From positions 1 through 64,000 of the forward strand of contig CAIYVZ010000200.1 of the NCBI GenBank assembly GCA_903929755.1: a stretch of DNA of 64,000 nt, in the 5' to 3' direction. Origin of the DNA: an uncultured Acidobacteriia bacterium (GTDB lineage: Bacteria; Acidobacteriota; Terriglobia; Bryobacterales; Bryobacteraceae). Below the pieces are notes generated by a model. It did not search any database, had not been told where the DNA came from, and saw only the letters and a list, made by a program, of their open reading frames with translations. How positions within the stretch are numbered: position 1 is the first letter of the stretch; every line of letters starts with the position of its first letter. Shown one piece after another: positions 13,567 to 22,956 of this stretch. The position numbers and the translations under genes were made by a program.

Positions 13567-15408
13567 CTAGCCGTTCATGGCCAACAGAAATTCGGCATTG
13601 CTGCGCGTTTTCCCGAGCTTGTCAATCAGCAGTTCCATGGTTTCCACCGGCGTCAGCGGGCTGAGCACGCGGCGGAGGATGTAGATACGGTTGAGTTCAT
13701 CGCGCGGCATGAGCAGTTCTTCCTTACGCGTACCCGACTTGTTGATGTCGAGGGCGGGGAAGATGCGTTTGTCGATGAGCTTGCGGTCAAGATGGATTTC
13801 CATGTTGCCGGTACCCTTGAACTCTTCGAAGATCACGTCATCCATACGGCTGCCCGTATCGATGAGAGCCGTAGCGATGATGGTGAGCGAGCCACCCTCT
13901 TCAATGTTGCGGGCCGCGCCAAAGAAGCGCTTGGGGCGCTGCAGAGCGTTCGAATCGACGCCACCCGAGAGGACTTTACCGGACGGCGGAACAATGGTGT
14001 TGTAAGCGCGCGCCAGCCGGGTGATGGAATCGAGCAGGATGACGACATCGCGCTTGTGTTCCACCAGACGCTTGGCCTTTTCGATGACCATTTCCGCAAC
14101 CTGCACGTGGCGGGTAGCGGGTTCATCAAAGGTGGAGCTGATGACTTCGCCGCGAACCGAACGCTGCATGTCGGTGACTTCTTCCGGGCGCTCGTCGATG
14201 AGCAGCACGATGAGGGTCACATCGGGGTGGTTGGTGGTGATGGAGTTGGCGATGTTCTGCAGCAACATCGTCTTACCGGTGCGGGGCGGCGCGACGATCA
14301 GGCCGCGCTGGCCTTTACCAATAGGCGTGACCAGGTCCATTACGCGACCGGAGAAATTATCGCGCGTGGTTTCCAGCTTGAACCGTGAATCCGGATAAAG
14401 CGCAGTCAGATTATCGAAGAAAATCTTGTTGCGCGTTTCCTCTGGCGGCTCGAAGTTGGTCGCGTCCACTTTAATGAGGGCGAAGTAACGCTCGCCTTCC
14501 TTGGGGGGGCGGATCTGACCGGAAACCGTGTCGCCGGTGCGGAGGTCGAAGCGGCGAATCTGCGAGGGCGAGACGTAAACGTCGTCGGGACCGGGCAGGT
14601 AGTTGTATTCGGGAGCGCGGAGGAAGCCGAAACCGTCCGGCAGGCATTCGAGAACGCCTTCCGAGAAGATGAGCCCGGCTTTTTCGGCCTGCGTTTGCAG
14701 GATCTTGAAGATCAGTTCCTGTTTGCGGAGGCCGGCGGCGTTCTGGACGCCCATTTCCTTGGCGATATTGTTGAGATCGACAATGCTCTTGTCTTTTAGC
14801 TCAACCAGATCGAGCGTGCCAGGGCGGCCCTGCTGCTGTTTGCGGCGAAGCTGGCCCGGGTGTGACGCGGGGGCAATGCCGGTGGCCGTTTGCAACGTTG
14901 GCTGCGTGACGGCAGGCTGCTGAGCAGCCGCTGGTGCGGTGACGGCGGGCGGCGGAGCCACAACAGGTGCGGCCAGGGGGGCATGTGGCGGACGGAGCGG
15001 CTGTCCGGACACCGGTCCACTGGCGGCTCGCTGCTGCGCGATCGGGATCCCCTGGGGGGCTCTGGGCGCAACTGGCTGAGCTTGGGGGGCGGAAACCGGG
15101 GGGGCAGAAACAGGTGCGACTGCTGGTGCAGCCACAACCGGGGGGGGCGATACAGGGGCTGCCGCTACTACAGGTGCGGCTGCGACCGGAACCGCCACAG
15201 GGGCATCCACTGCCTTGGCAGCCGCAGATTTCACAGCAGGTCGGGCGGCGCGGGGCTTCTCGGCGGGAGGCGGCTTGATTACAGTCTCCTCAGTTCTTTC
15301 AGCGGATGCTTCCCGGGCGGGAGCTTCTGCCGGCTTCTCGGGAGCGATTTGCTCCTGAGGTGGGGTGTCTATTTCCGTGGTGGGTTTGTTATCGTTATCG
15401 CTTGCCAA
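13567..15408 (-). CDS. rho: Transcription termination factor Rho with a long Ala/Pro-rich N-terminal insert
   Basis: An RNA-dependent hexameric ATPase that ends transcription. Length 613 against about 420 in E. coli. Residues 1 to about 195 are low-complexity Ala/Pro/Val with charged runs. Then come the Rho_N fold ([20 protein letters not shown]), the cold-shock RNA-binding domain (DGFGFLR to [10 protein letters not shown]), and the ATPase with P-loop [12 protein letters not shown] near residue 378, Walker [13 protein letters not shown], and the loop [20 protein letters not shown]. Its start overlaps the 3' end of engB by 40 bp. The extension may drive RNA binding or phase behaviour, as proposed for other Rho proteins with disordered inserts (inference). 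Confidence 0.95.
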   Translation of the reverse strand: MASDNDNKPTTEIDTPPQEQIAPEKPAEAPAREASAERTEETVIKPPPAEKPRAARPAVKSAAAKAVDAPVAVPVAAAPVVAAAPVSPPPVVAAPAVAPVSAPPVSAPQAQPVAPRAPQGIPIAQQRAASGPVSGQPLRPPHAPLAAPVVAPPPAVTAPAAAQQPAVTQPTLQTATGIAPASHPGQLRRKQQQGRPGTLDLVELKDKSIVDLNNIAKEMGVQNAAGLRKQELIFKILQTQAEKAGLIFSEGVLECLPDGFGFLRAPEYNYLPGPDDVYVSPSQIRRFDLRTGDTVSGQIRPPKEGERYFALIKVDATNFEPPEETRNKIFFDNLTALYPDSRFKLETTRDNFSGRVMDLVTPIGKGQRGLIVAPPRTGKTMLLQNIANSITTNHPDVTLIVLLIDERPEEVTDMQRSVRGEVISSTFDEPATRHVQVAEMVIEKAKRLVEHKRDVVILLDSITRLARAYNTIVPPSGKVLSGGVDSNALQRPKRFFGAARNIEEGGSLTIIATALIDTGSRMDDVIFEEFKGTGNMEIHLDRKLIDKRIFPALDINKSGTRKEELLMPRDELNRIYILRRVLSPLTPVETMELLIDKLGKTRSNAEFLLAMNG

Positions 15409-15935
15409 ATTTCCCTCACTCCCCGGCCTGTTACGGCCGAGAACGGCAGAGGCTCAGCATATTTACGGATACCTTTTATGCTTTGCGACTGCTCTGACTG
15501 ATTCAGTTTGTCGATTTTGGAAGCAACAACACGAAAAGGATGATTGTTGGCCTCGAGCCATTCTTTCAGGTCGAGATCCTTGTCCATCCAGCCGCGTCGC
15601 GCGTCCACAATCAGAAAAGACATGCCAAGTGTCTTTCTTTCTTTCAAATAGCTTTCAATGAGCCGTGCCCACTCTTGCTTCGATGCCAGAGGCACCTTGG
15701 CGTAACCATAGCCGGGCAGATCGACGAAGTAGAAGCTGTCATCTATGCGGTAGAAGTTGATGGACTGGGTACGGCCAGGCGTGTTGCTGGTAAAAGCGAG
15801 GCCCTTAATCCCTGTTATCGCATTGATGAGGCTGGACTTGCCGACGTTACTTCGCCCAAAAAAGGCGACCTCGGGCAGCCCGTCGGACGGGAAGTGCTCG
15901 GGTTTATTTGCGCTAAGGACGAATTCTGCTTTCAA
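15369..15935 (-). CDS. engB: Ribosome biogenesis GTPase YihA/YsxC (EngB)
   Basis: A 188-residue TrmE-Era-EngA-like GTPase needed for large ribosomal subunit assembly. G1 is [12 protein letters not shown], the switch region TPGRTQ, G3 [11 protein letters not shown]4 SKIDKLN (a Ser replaces the more usual Thr) and G5 FSAVTGRG. Length and motif spacing are normal. Its 3' end overlaps rho by 40 bp, so the two are likely co-transcribed. Confidence 0.95.
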   Translation of the reverse strand: MKAEFVLSANKPEHFPSDGLPEVAFFGRSNVGKSSLINAITGIKGLAFTSNTPGRTQSINFYRIDDSFYFVDLPGYGYAKVPLASKQEWARLIESYLKERKTLGMSFLIVDARRGWMDKDLDLKEWLEANNHPFRVVASKIDKLNQSEQSQSIKGIRKYAEPLPFSAVTGRGVREIWQAITITNPPRK

Positions 15936-16061
15936 GTCTACTACACCAGGAGAGGGGAGATTGTGTACGGGCGGGTAAGCTCCATTGTACTCTTTTTTCG
16001 GGTAGCGTGGGCGCAGGGGAATGGGGCATATGAAATTTCACGGATTCTGGACGTTTGATAA

Positions 16062-16095
16062 GGCACATGGCCCGGCTGGGAAGCGGCCAGGTGCC
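16062..16095 (-). terminator. Hairpin after the sigma/anti-sigma pair
   Basis: GGCAC-AT-GGCC and GGCC-AG-GTGCC form an interrupted 9-bp stem 22 bp beyond the stop of the cupin gene. The following T-run is weak (TTATC on the minus strand), so its role as terminator is tentative. Confidence 0.35.
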
Positions 16096-16117
16096 TGCCG
16101 CGAATTCTGAAAATTGA

Positions 16118-16714
16118 CTATGCGTGCGCGAATTCGTTGTGGCCGGAGACAATCAGCAGCAGGTTGCCGGTCTCCGACCAGATTTCCGGATGCGTCGTAT
16201 CCTTTCCCATTACCACAAAATCGCCTTTTTCATAAACCAACTGGCCCCAGCGAATATCGCCTTCCAGTACCAGACACTGTTCGGTGTCACCGTGTGAGTG
16301 AGCAGGAAGCTTGGCCCCGGGCTCCATGCGCACCAGATATGTAGTCTGACCGGTAGCCTGGTCTCTGAATAGCTGACGAGTGTCCACGCCAGGAATTCCG
16401 GCACTTGCCCAGCCACCTTCGTTCCGGCGCACATCGGCCAGTGGCCGTAGCTCCTCATAAGCGGCCACGCGAGACAGCAGGCGATCTTTGACGGAGGGGC
16501 GGGGCAATACCGGCCGAACTGCAGCCACCAGGGAAGCCACTGCTTCCTCCATTTTACGGACTTCCGGGCGCCGGACGCCGGTCGCCTGACCGGGTTTCAG
16601 TAAGCCCAGGGCGACCAGGGCGGCAGTGCCCTCATGGTCCTCTTCAGATCCAGCCATTGTTTTGTCGCTTAAATCGCCCAAATCGCCTCCGTACTGATCC
16701 TTTCCCGTGTTCAC
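16118..16714 (-). CDS. Cupin-domain anti-sigma factor (ChrR-like)
   Basis: The 198-residue protein pairs with the ECF sigma gene, whose stop overlaps its ATG (ATGA, 16711-16714). The N-terminal helical part (about 1-90) should bind sigma. The C-terminal part is a ChrR-like cupin with metal-ligand pattern HSHGDTEQ, EGDIRWG and a late His (TTHPEIW). The protein has a single Cys and lacks the HxxxCxxC zinc motif of classic ChrR, so the N-terminal domain would have to fold without zinc. Signals sensed by such cupins include oxidants or small ligands (family knowledge). Confidence 0.8.
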   Translation of the reverse strand: MNTGKDQYGGDLGDLSDKTMAGSEEDHEGTAALVALGLLKPGQATGVRRPEVRKMEEAVASLVAAVRPVLPRPSVKDRLLSRVAAYEELRPLADVRRNEGGWASAGIPGVDTRQLFRDQATGQTTYLVRMEPGAKLPAHSHGDTEQCLVLEGDIRWGQLVYEKGDFVVMGKDTTHPEIWSETGNLLLIVSGHNEFAHA

Positions 16715-17337
16715 GCTCTTGCCCCCCGCGAAATGCCCCCTGTTTGCTGCTCCAGCAGGGCTCGCACTTTTCCGAGCGCCATCCGAATGCGGCTCTTCAC
16801 CGTGCCGAGGGGCTGTCCCAGCCTCGTCGCAAGTTCCGAGTGGGTGAAACCACAGAAAAACGCGAGTTCCAGAACTTCTCTCTGCTCCGGCGGCAGTTCC
16901 TTCAGAACCGCAGCTACCTGGCGACGACGCCGAGCGTCTTCCGTTTGGGTTTCCGGAGAGGCATCGCCCGAAACGAGTTCCCCCAGCGTCTCCAGCTCAA
17001 ATACCGGAGTATCCGCCTGCGTCTTCCGCTGCCGGATCCGGTCAATCGCCATGCTGCGCGCCATAATCACCAGCCAGGACTGAACCGAGCCTCGATGAGT
17101 GGAAAACGAGGAGGCCTTCTTCCACGCCCTCATGTATACATCCATCAGGACCTCTTCGGCGTCTTCGGCACGGCCCAGCATCCGCACCAGCAGACCGTTG
17201 AGAAGAGAAGAAGTTTCGTCGTACAGTTCCGACATGGCTTCCTGTTCGCCACGCGACATCCGGGCCACTATGCTGGCCAGCAGTTCCGCGCGTGTCTCGC
17301 GTGCGGGTGGCGCAGGGGATTGGAAAGGTTCGTTCAT
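16711..17337 (-). CDS. ECF-family RNA polymerase sigma factor
   Basis: Start taken at the ATG at 17337 (MNEPFQSPAPP); 17376 is an upstream option. The 208-residue protein has region 2 (GEQEAMSELYDETSSLLNGL, RAEDAEEVLMDVYMRAW, SWLVIMARSMAIDRIRQRK) and region 4 (LPPEQREVLELAFFCGFTHS, LGTVKSRIRMALGKVR). The layout is that of RpoE/SigK-type ECF factors. It is translationally coupled to a ChrR-like cupin anti-sigma, so the pair probably drives an envelope or oxidative stress regulon. Target promoters cannot be read from this window. Confidence 0.9.
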   Translation of the reverse strand: MNEPFQSPAPPARETRAELLASIVARMSRGEQEAMSELYDETSSLLNGLLVRMLGRAEDAEEVLMDVYMRAWKKASSFSTHRGSVQSWLVIMARSMAIDRIRQRKTQADTPVFELETLGELVSGDASPETQTEDARRRRQVAAVLKELPPEQREVLELAFFCGFTHSELATRLGQPLGTVKSRIRMALGKVRALLEQQTGGISRGARA

Positions 17338-17456
17338 CAGTCCGAAACAGAGCTCTTGCGCTGCAGCGACCAGCATAACTTAAACCGCACCTCTTGGTGT
17401 GAATTCCGGCATACTCTTGTGTTACGCACAGAACGGGATTCCGGATCACCTGCGAA

Positions 17457-18251
17457 TCAGGAATTTGAAGGCCGGCAGATGCCGCGCTTGCTGGCCCGAA
17501 TGAAGCGGATCAGGTGCGCAGTATCGTCCCCGGCGAGAGTCTGCCCGATCTGAACAAGGGCTTCTTCGAGCTTTAAGCCCTGTTGATACAGCAGCTTATA
17601 CGCTTGTTTCAGGGTGCTTACCCGAGTCGCGCTGAAGCCCGCTCGCCGAAGCCCCACCACGTTCAGCCCAACCGGTTCCACATTGAAGCCCGAGTAGAGG
17701 AAAAAAGGCGGGACATCCAAATTGACGCGCGTATTGCCGCCGATCATCGCCAGTCGGCCGATCTTCGAAAACTGATGGACCACCACGCCGCCCGAGATGA
17801 ACGCCTGGTCTTCGATATCCACATACCCGGCGACCAGAGCACAACTGGCAATTACTACGTTGTTTCCAACCGTTGAATTATGCGCAATATGTCCCGAAGT
17901 CATGATGTAGTTGCCGTCGCCAAGCGACGTAACCGACTCCGGCTGTGTCCCGCGCGAGATTGTGTAATGTTCCCGGATCTTGTTGCCGTTGCCGATACGG
18001 AGGTAGCTTCGCTCGCCCTTGAAGTTCTTGTCCAAAGGATCGGTGCCGAGCACAGTACCGGCCGAGATCTCGTTGTTCTCACCGAGCGTCGTCCAGCGCT
18101 TAACGAAAACGTAGGGCTCCAGCATGCACCCGGCGCCGATGACGACGTCGCGCTCCACCACGCAAAACTCGCCAATTCGCACACCGGGGCCTATAACGGT
18201 GTCCTCATGGATACGAGCGGTGGGGGCGATGGTCGCCGAGGGATCGGTCAC
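17457..18251 (-). CDS. lpxA: UDP-N-acetylglucosamine acyltransferase
   Basis: The first enzyme of lipid A synthesis. The 264-residue product shows left-handed beta-helix hexapeptides from residue 7 (IAPTARIHEDTVIGPGVRIG). The catalytic His lies in MTSGHIAHNSTVGNN, and GGVVVHQFSKIGRLAMIGG follows. The C-terminal helices (RRAGFSATRVSTLKQAYKLL) are complete and the length matches the E. coli enzyme (262). It directly follows an OstA-like secreted protein gene on the same strand (25 bp). Other lpx genes are not in the window. Confidence 0.93.
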   Translation of the reverse strand: MTDPSATIAPTARIHEDTVIGPGVRIGEFCVVERDVVIGAGCMLEPYVFVKRWTTLGENNEISAGTVLGTDPLDKNFKGERSYLRIGNGNKIREHYTISRGTQPESVTSLGDGNYIMTSGHIAHNSTVGNNVVIASCALVAGYVDIEDQAFISGGVVVHQFSKIGRLAMIGGNTRVNLDVPPFFLYSGFNVEPVGLNVVGLRRAGFSATRVSTLKQAYKLLYQQGLKLEEALVQIGQTLAGDDTAHLIRFIRASKRGICRPSNS

Positions 18252-18276
18252 CAGACCATGATAGCGACGGCCATTG

Positions 18277-18621
18277 CTAAGGCTTCTTCGTCGCCGGTTC
18301 GTGCTGGAGCGGCATGATAGTCACCGAACCTGCCGCCTCAATCTTACCGGTCGCCTCATGAAAGGTGGCAGCTTCCGCACGAACGATCGTGTACCCATCG
18401 CAGACCAGCTTGCCGTCTGCGCCAATCGGCAGGCAGACCTGAGATTGAATCTCTACCGCCCCTGCCATTCGAATAACCGAGGGGTAATCACCATCGCGCA
18501 CAATGCTGTTCGCCGTGAGACTCACCCGGGACCCGGACGCCAGCGCGACCACCAGGTGGAGCGGTGCCTGAGCGCTAAGCGGGGAGACGAGGCAGAGGAA
18601 GAGCCAAATCGCGATTCGCAT
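18277..18621 (-). CDS. Exported OstA/LptA-like small protein
   Basis: The 114-residue product has a signal peptide (AIWLFLCLVSPLSAQA). The later part reads DGYTIVRAEAATFHEATGKI then EAAGSVTI, the pattern of OstA/LptA beta-jellyroll strands (A-xAT-xxxTGxIEAxGxV). It is upstream of lpxA on the same strand, so a role in lipopolysaccharide transport or assembly is plausible. It is shorter than LptA (about 185), so it may form only part of a bridge. Two Cys (QVCLP, LVCDG) could form a disulfide. Confidence 0.55.
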   Translation of the reverse strand: MRIAIWLFLCLVSPLSAQAPLHLVVALASGSRVSLTANSIVRDGDYPSVIRMAGAVEIQSQVCLPIGADGKLVCDGYTIVRAEAATFHEATGKIEAAGSVTIMPLQHEPATKKP

Positions 18622-18863
18622 GAGATGCTGACGGAATCTCCCCGGGTAAGGTTGCGCTTCAATTTACTTATCCTGATGGGTATTTGAGAATCCTTCACGT
18701 GTTAGCTGGCACAATGCCGAACGCGCAACCCCTCTGCAAAGATTGGTGATTTTCGGTTTCTGCTGTTCCACGCAGGGTTTACAATTGGCACTGCGGGAAT
18801 TGCGGTAATCCTGCTGCAGGCTGTGATTCGGCACACAAGAATTCTGTATTAAGTGGAGCGATT

Positions 18864-19256
18864 TTGAAAAAGTGGATGCGGTTTAACGCAATCGGGATGA
18901 TGGGCGCACTGGTGCAGTTACTGGCGCTGCGAGTCCTGCTTTCAACCGGCATGCACTATCTGGTGGCCACCGCTCTGGCAGTGGAACTGGCCATGCTCAA
19001 CAACTACTGCTGGCACTTGAAATGGACCTGGACCGACCGCTCGTTTGAGGGTCGCGTCCGGGCGTTTGTCCGTTTCCACGTGGCAAACGGGACGGTGTCG
19101 ATCATCTCGAACGTACTTCTCATGCGGTTGTTGGCCGGGCAGCTGCATTTCCCGCCGCTGCCGGCCAACCTGATCGCCATCACTTCCATGTCGGTGGTGA
19201 ACTTCATGCTCGGAGACCGGTGGGTCTTTCGGGAAGAGCTCACCAAACCGGGCTAA
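18864..19256 (+). CDS. GtrA-family membrane protein
   Basis: TTG start at 18864, preceded by GTGGAG seven bases upstream. The 130 residues form four predicted membrane segments (AIGMMGALVQLLALRVLLS, YLVATALAVELAMLNNY, VSIISNVLLMRLL, LPANLIAITSMSVVNFMLG). The motifs NYCWHLKWTW and NFMLGDRWVF fit the GtrA family, small proteins implicated in moving lipid-linked sugars across the inner membrane. The preceding 240 bp (18622-18863) hold only the divergent promoter region. No glycosyltransferase partner is adjacent. Confidence 0.8.
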   Translation: MKKWMRFNAIGMMGALVQLLALRVLLSTGMHYLVATALAVELAMLNNYCWHLKWTWTDRSFEGRVRAFVRFHVANGTVSIISNVLLMRLLAGQLHFPPLPANLIAITSMSVVNFMLGDRWVFREELTKPG

Positions 19257-19268
19257 GCCTTAGCCCGG
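19248..19268. terminator. Palindrome between convergent genes
   Basis: CCGGGCTAAG-C-CTTAGCCCGG has perfect 10-bp arms and sits at the stop of the GtrA gene, 9 bp from the stop of tkt. It is likely a bidirectional transcription end, although no long T-run follows. Confidence 0.45.
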
Positions 19269-19276
19269 GCCAGCGC

Positions 19277-21400
19277 TTACGCGTGGTGCAGCGTTGGGCC
19301 AGCGAACGCCGTTTCCCTGGAACCGGATTCGTTCGCCGCCTCTTCATGGCGACCCAGCAACCGAAGAGCAGCGCCCGTAACATTACCCACGGTGAAGCCG
19401 AATTGCGCAAAAATAACGTCGCCGGGAGCCGACGCGCCGTAGGTGTCGATTCCGATCCTGATGCCCTCGTCGCCCGACCAGCGGTCCCAACCGAACGTGG
19501 AACCAGCTTCGACGGTCACGCGTTTCTTCAGGCCCCGCGGCAGGACGCTCTCGCGATACGCCGCGTCCTGCTTTTCGAACAGGCTCATGCCGGGCATGGA
19601 GACGACGCGAGCCTTCACGCCATAGGTCGCCAATTTTTCCTGTGCCTTCACGCAGAGGCCGACTTCGCTGCCGGTGCCGATCAGGATAACGTCGGGGCTG
19701 CCACCTTCCGATTCCGAAAGAATGTAAGCGCCCTTTGCGAGGTCTCCTGCTCCGGAGCGGGAGTGATCCAGGTGCGGAACGTTTTGGCGGCTGAGGACGA
19801 TGGTAGTGGGGCCGTTATGCTGCACGGCGAATGACCATGCCTCGGCTGTTTCGTTGGCATCGGCCGGGCGCAGTACCGTGAGACCCGGAATGGAACGAAC
19901 GGCGGCAAGGTGTTCAACCGGTTCGTGAGTGGGACCGTCTTCCCCAACTCCAATACTGTCGTGGGTAAAGACATAAACGGCCCGCAGGCCCATCAAAGCG
20001 CCCAGACGCAACGCAGGCTTCATGTAATCGGAGAACACAAAGAAGGTAGCGCTAAACGGCAGCAGGCCGCCGTGAGCCGCCATGCCGTTTACGGCCGCCC
20101 CCATGGCGTGCTCACGCACACCGAACGCCATATTGCGGCCCGCATAACCCCAAACGCCGCCTACCGCACCAAGCGCGCCAGCGGGGGTTCCCGGAGCCTG
20201 GAAATCACCCAGACCTTTGAGGGCCGTGTTGGTGGAGGGGTTGAGATCGGCAGAACCCCCCACAATATTCGGAATGTTCTTTGCCAGAGCGTTTAGAACT
20301 TCCCCACCCGCCACACGCGTGGCAATCGCCTTATCCGACGGCTTCCACTTCGGGAGTCCCGAATTCCAGCCTTCCGGAAGCCCGCCGGCGATCAACGTCT
20401 CCAGTTCCTTTGCTTCCGAAGGGAACGCCGCCCGATAGGCCGCCAGCTGTGCCGACCACTCCACCTGAGCCGCCGCACCCTCGGTAACGGCTTCGCGAAG
20501 ATGGCTCACCGCTTCTTCGGGTAGCCAAAACTTGTCTGTAGAACCCCACCCGAGGTTCACCTTGGTGGCGGCGAGTTCGTCATCACCGAGCGGGCTGCCG
20601 TGCGAGGAGCAATTATCCTGCTTCTTCGGGCTGCCGAAACCAATATGGGTCCTGACCAGCAGAATCGACGGGCGCGACGCATCAGCCTTTGCTTCCGCGA
20701 TAGCCGCCGAAACAGCCTCTACATTGTTGCCGTCTTCGACGGCGATGGTCTGCCAGCCGTAGGCTTCGAAACGCTTCCCAACATCTTCGGTAAAGCAGAG
20801 GTCGGTCCCACCGGCCAGCGTAATTCGGTTCTGATCATAAAGAACGATCAGCTTGCCCAACTGCAGATGTCCCGCCAGTGAAGCGGCTTCCTGGGTGATC
20901 CCCTCCATGAGGCAGCCATCGCCGCAAATGGCGTAGGTGTAGTGGTCGATGATCGCGTGGTCCGGCTTGTTGTAGGTTGCGGCAAGCCAGGCTTCCGCCA
21001 TCGCCATTCCGACGCCGTTCGAAAATCCCTGGCCCAACGGGCCGGTGGCGACTTCCACGCCAGGAGTATGGCCGCGTTCGGGATGCCCCGGCGTCTTGCT
21101 GCCCCACTGCCGGAAGGCCTTGATATCGTCGAGCGAAAGATCGTAGCCGGTCAGATGCAGCAGGCTGTAGATCAGCATGGAACCGTGACCGGCGGAGAGG
21201 ATGAAGCGGTCCCGATCAAACCAGGTGGGATCCTGCGGGTTGTGCTTCAGGTGACGCTTCCAAAGCGCGTAGGCCATGGCGGCAGCGCCCATCGGCATGC
21301 CTGGGTGGCCCGAATTGGCATTCTGGACTCCATCAGCGGACAACATCCGGATGGCATTAATCGCGAGGTCTTCAAGCCTCTGGTTCTGTGTTTGGGGCAC
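19277..21400 (-). CDS. tkt: Transketolase
   Basis: A thiamine-diphosphate enzyme moving C2 units between sugar phosphates. The GTG at 21400 ([20 protein letters not shown]) gives 707 residues and avoids the upstream gene. An ATG at 21460 would add 20 residues and overlap the OsmC gene by 29 bp. Motifs: [11 protein letters not shown], the ThDP-binding [12 protein letters not shown] to YDQN, and the pyrimidine-domain Glu in [27 protein letters not shown] is also intact. It is likely in a leftward unit with the OsmC gene. Confidence 0.95.
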   Translation of the reverse strand: MPQTQNQRLEDLAINAIRMLSADGVQNANSGHPGMPMGAAAMAYALWKRHLKHNPQDPTWFDRDRFILSAGHGSMLIYSLLHLTGYDLSLDDIKAFRQWGSKTPGHPERGHTPGVEVATGPLGQGFSNGVGMAMAEAWLAATYNKPDHAIIDHYTYAICGDGCLMEGITQEAASLAGHLQLGKLIVLYDQNRITLAGGTDLCFTEDVGKRFEAYGWQTIAVEDGNNVEAVSAAIAEAKADASRPSILLVRTHIGFGSPKKQDNCSSHGSPLGDDELAATKVNLGWGSTDKFWLPEEAVSHLREAVTEGAAAQVEWSAQLAAYRAAFPSEAKELETLIAGGLPEGWNSGLPKWKPSDKAIATRVAGGEVLNALAKNIPNIVGGSADLNPSTNTALKGLGDFQAPGTPAGALGAVGGVWGYAGRNMAFGVREHAMGAAVNGMAAHGGLLPFSATFFVFSDYMKPALRLGALMGLRAVYVFTHDSIGVGEDGPTHEPVEHLAAVRSIPGLTVLRPADANETAEAWSFAVQHNGPTTIVLSRQNVPHLDHSRSGAGDLAKGAYILSESEGGSPDVILIGTGSEVGLCVKAQEKLATYGVKARVVSMPGMSLFEKQDAAYRESVLPRGLKKRVTVEAGSTFGWDRWSGDEGIRIGIDTYGASAPGDVIFAQFGFTVGNVTGAALRLLGRHEEAANESGSRETAFAGPTLHHA

Positions 21401-21431
21401 GAACTTTATTTTAGCGGCCCTGTTGGGTTCT

Positions 21432-21908
21432 TTACCGGGAAGATTCCATTTGTGGCTCATGCCGGACCGGAAACTTCACCGAGTTGGCGATGAAGCAGAG
21501 CTTTGCCGCAACGTTGTGCAACTCCGCGGCCCGTCGAATATCGGAGGCGGCACTGATGGTCACATGAGGGCGCAAGACAACTTCGGAAAAGGCACCGGAT
21601 CCGCTGGCCTCTTCCACCATGTTGCCAAAAGCGGAGTCCACGTAAGCTTCCACTACCACCGCGTTGACGGCGCACAAATGCAGATACCAGAGCATGTGGC
21701 ACTGGCTGAGACTGGCCACGAGTAGCTCTTCAGGGTTGTAGCGTGCCGCGTCTCCCCGGAATTGCGGATCGGAGGAGCCTGGGATGGAAACTGCTTTTCC
21801 GGGTGCCGCGACTTCATGATCCCGCGAGTAGTCGGCATAGCCCGTGGTGCCCACCCCCAGGTTCCCGGTCCAGCGAACGCTCGTGACGTACTGGTGTGTT
21901 GTGGCCAT
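21432..21908 (-). CDS. OsmC-family peroxiredoxin
   Basis: Start at the ATG at 21908 ([15 protein letters not shown]); an in-frame ATG at 21962 would add a poor N-terminus. The 158-residue protein reduces organic hydroperoxides through two Cys: one in [14 protein letters not shown], the second in [31 protein letters not shown] is the family hallmark. The closest type by pattern is the OsmC-like YhfA/Ohr relative group. It lies upstream of tkt on the same strand. Confidence 0.85.
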   Translation of the reverse strand: MATTHQYVTSVRWTGNLGVGTTGYADYSRDHEVAAPGKAVSIPGSSDPQFRGDAARYNPEELLVASLSQCHMLWYLHLCAVNAVVVEAYVDSAFGNMVEEASGSGAFSEVVLRPHVTISAASDIRRAAELHNVAAKLCFIANSVKFPVRHEPQMESSR

Positions 21909-21958
21909 ACAAAGAGAATACGCTGGCGGCTGGAAGTTCAGTTTCAGACCCAGCTGAA

Positions 21959-22162
21959 TCACGCGGGTAAGAACTCAGCGCGGAATCCAAGTGAACGCCG
22001 CTCCCTGAGCTTCATTTTCTTCGTGGCCGAGAAGTCGATGTTCTCGGTGCCGGGCAGGCGGATGGCATCGGTCCGACTGGTGGCACGTACCGTGACGCCC
22101 GGTGAGCAAACCGCGACAATTCGTGGATGTCTGCGGATTTGGTAAGCTTGGCCTTTCCACAT
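21959..22162 (-). pseudogene. Remnant of the C-terminus of a TonB-dependent (Oar-like) receptor
   Basis: A minus-strand frame carries RLPGTENIDFSATKKMKLRE then RRSLGFRAEF before a stop at 21959. This matches the last strands of acidobacterial carboxypeptidase-regulatory/TonB receptors (R-PG-N-DFS-KNF-L-E--LQFRAEFFN-FNHP). The terminal FN-FNHP is missing and nothing of the rest of the barrel is present, so it is a small fossil. The first 30 codons look unrelated. Confidence 0.45.
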
Positions 22163-22928
22163 GACTAACTATCTCGACATGACAGGCAAGACCGCCCTGA
22201 TTTCCGGAGCCTCCTCCGGCATTGGAGCCGCCACCGCAGCAGTGTTCGCCAATCTGGGTGCCCGTGTGGCCATTGGCTATCTCAAGAATGAAACCGGGGC
22301 CTTTGCCGTGCGGGACGCCATTTGCGCCACCGGCGGAACTGCGATTGCGGTGAAGGGCGATGTGCGCCAGGCGGTCGATATCCGCGCTGTCGTGGCACAA
22401 ACGGTGGCCGAACTCGGCCCCATCGACATTCTCATCAATAACGCCGGCTGGCTGGTGGAACGTCAGAAACTGGCCGATATCACCGAAGAGCGCTGGGACG
22501 AAATCATGGACCTGAATCTGACCAGCGCGGTTCTGGCAACTCAACTGGTGGTGCCGTCCATGATTGAGCGGAAATCTGGTTCCATCGTGAACCTGGTTTC
22601 CATCGCTGGCCGCAATGGCGGCGGTCCCGGGGCGCTCGCGTATGCCACTTCCAAGGGCGCGCTCATCACTTTTACCAAGGGTGCCGCGCGGGAACTGGCG
22701 CCTTACGGGATTCGCGTCAACGGAGCCTCTCCGGGCGTGATCGACACGCCGTTCCACGAAGTTTTCTCCACACCGCAAATGATGCAGAACTTCGTCTCCG
22801 GCATTCCCATGGGCCGGACGGGCACGTCACTCGAATGCGCCAAAGCTATTGCCTTCCTTGCCTCCGACGCCGCCAGCTACATTACCGGCGAGACGCTGGA
22901 AATCAACGGCGGCCAGTTGATGCTGTAA
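22161..22928 (+). CDS. Short-chain dehydrogenase/reductase
   Basis: The 255-residue Rossmann enzyme uses NAD(P)H. The cofactor motif is SGASSGIGAA, the NNAG motif is INNAGWLVE, and the catalytic Ser/Tyr/Lys are in NLVSIAGRNGG and AYATSKGAL. The end GETLEINGGQLML is the classic SDR C-terminus. Length is normal. The substrate is not predictable; many relatives are 3-oxoacyl or sugar alcohol dehydrogenases. The mrp-like gene follows 28 bp downstream on the same strand. Confidence 0.9.
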   Translation: MTNYLDMTGKTALISGASSGIGAATAAVFANLGARVAIGYLKNETGAFAVRDAICATGGTAIAVKGDVRQAVDIRAVVAQTVAELGPIDILINNAGWLVERQKLADITEERWDEIMDLNLTSAVLATQLVVPSMIERKSGSIVNLVSIAGRNGGGPGALAYATSKGALITFTKGAARELAPYGIRVNGASPGVIDTPFHEVFSTPQMMQNFVSGIPMGRTGTSLECAKAIAFLASDAASYITGETLEINGGQLML

Positions 22929-22956
22929 CGGCCTCGTTAAGATAGAAGTTAAACCC

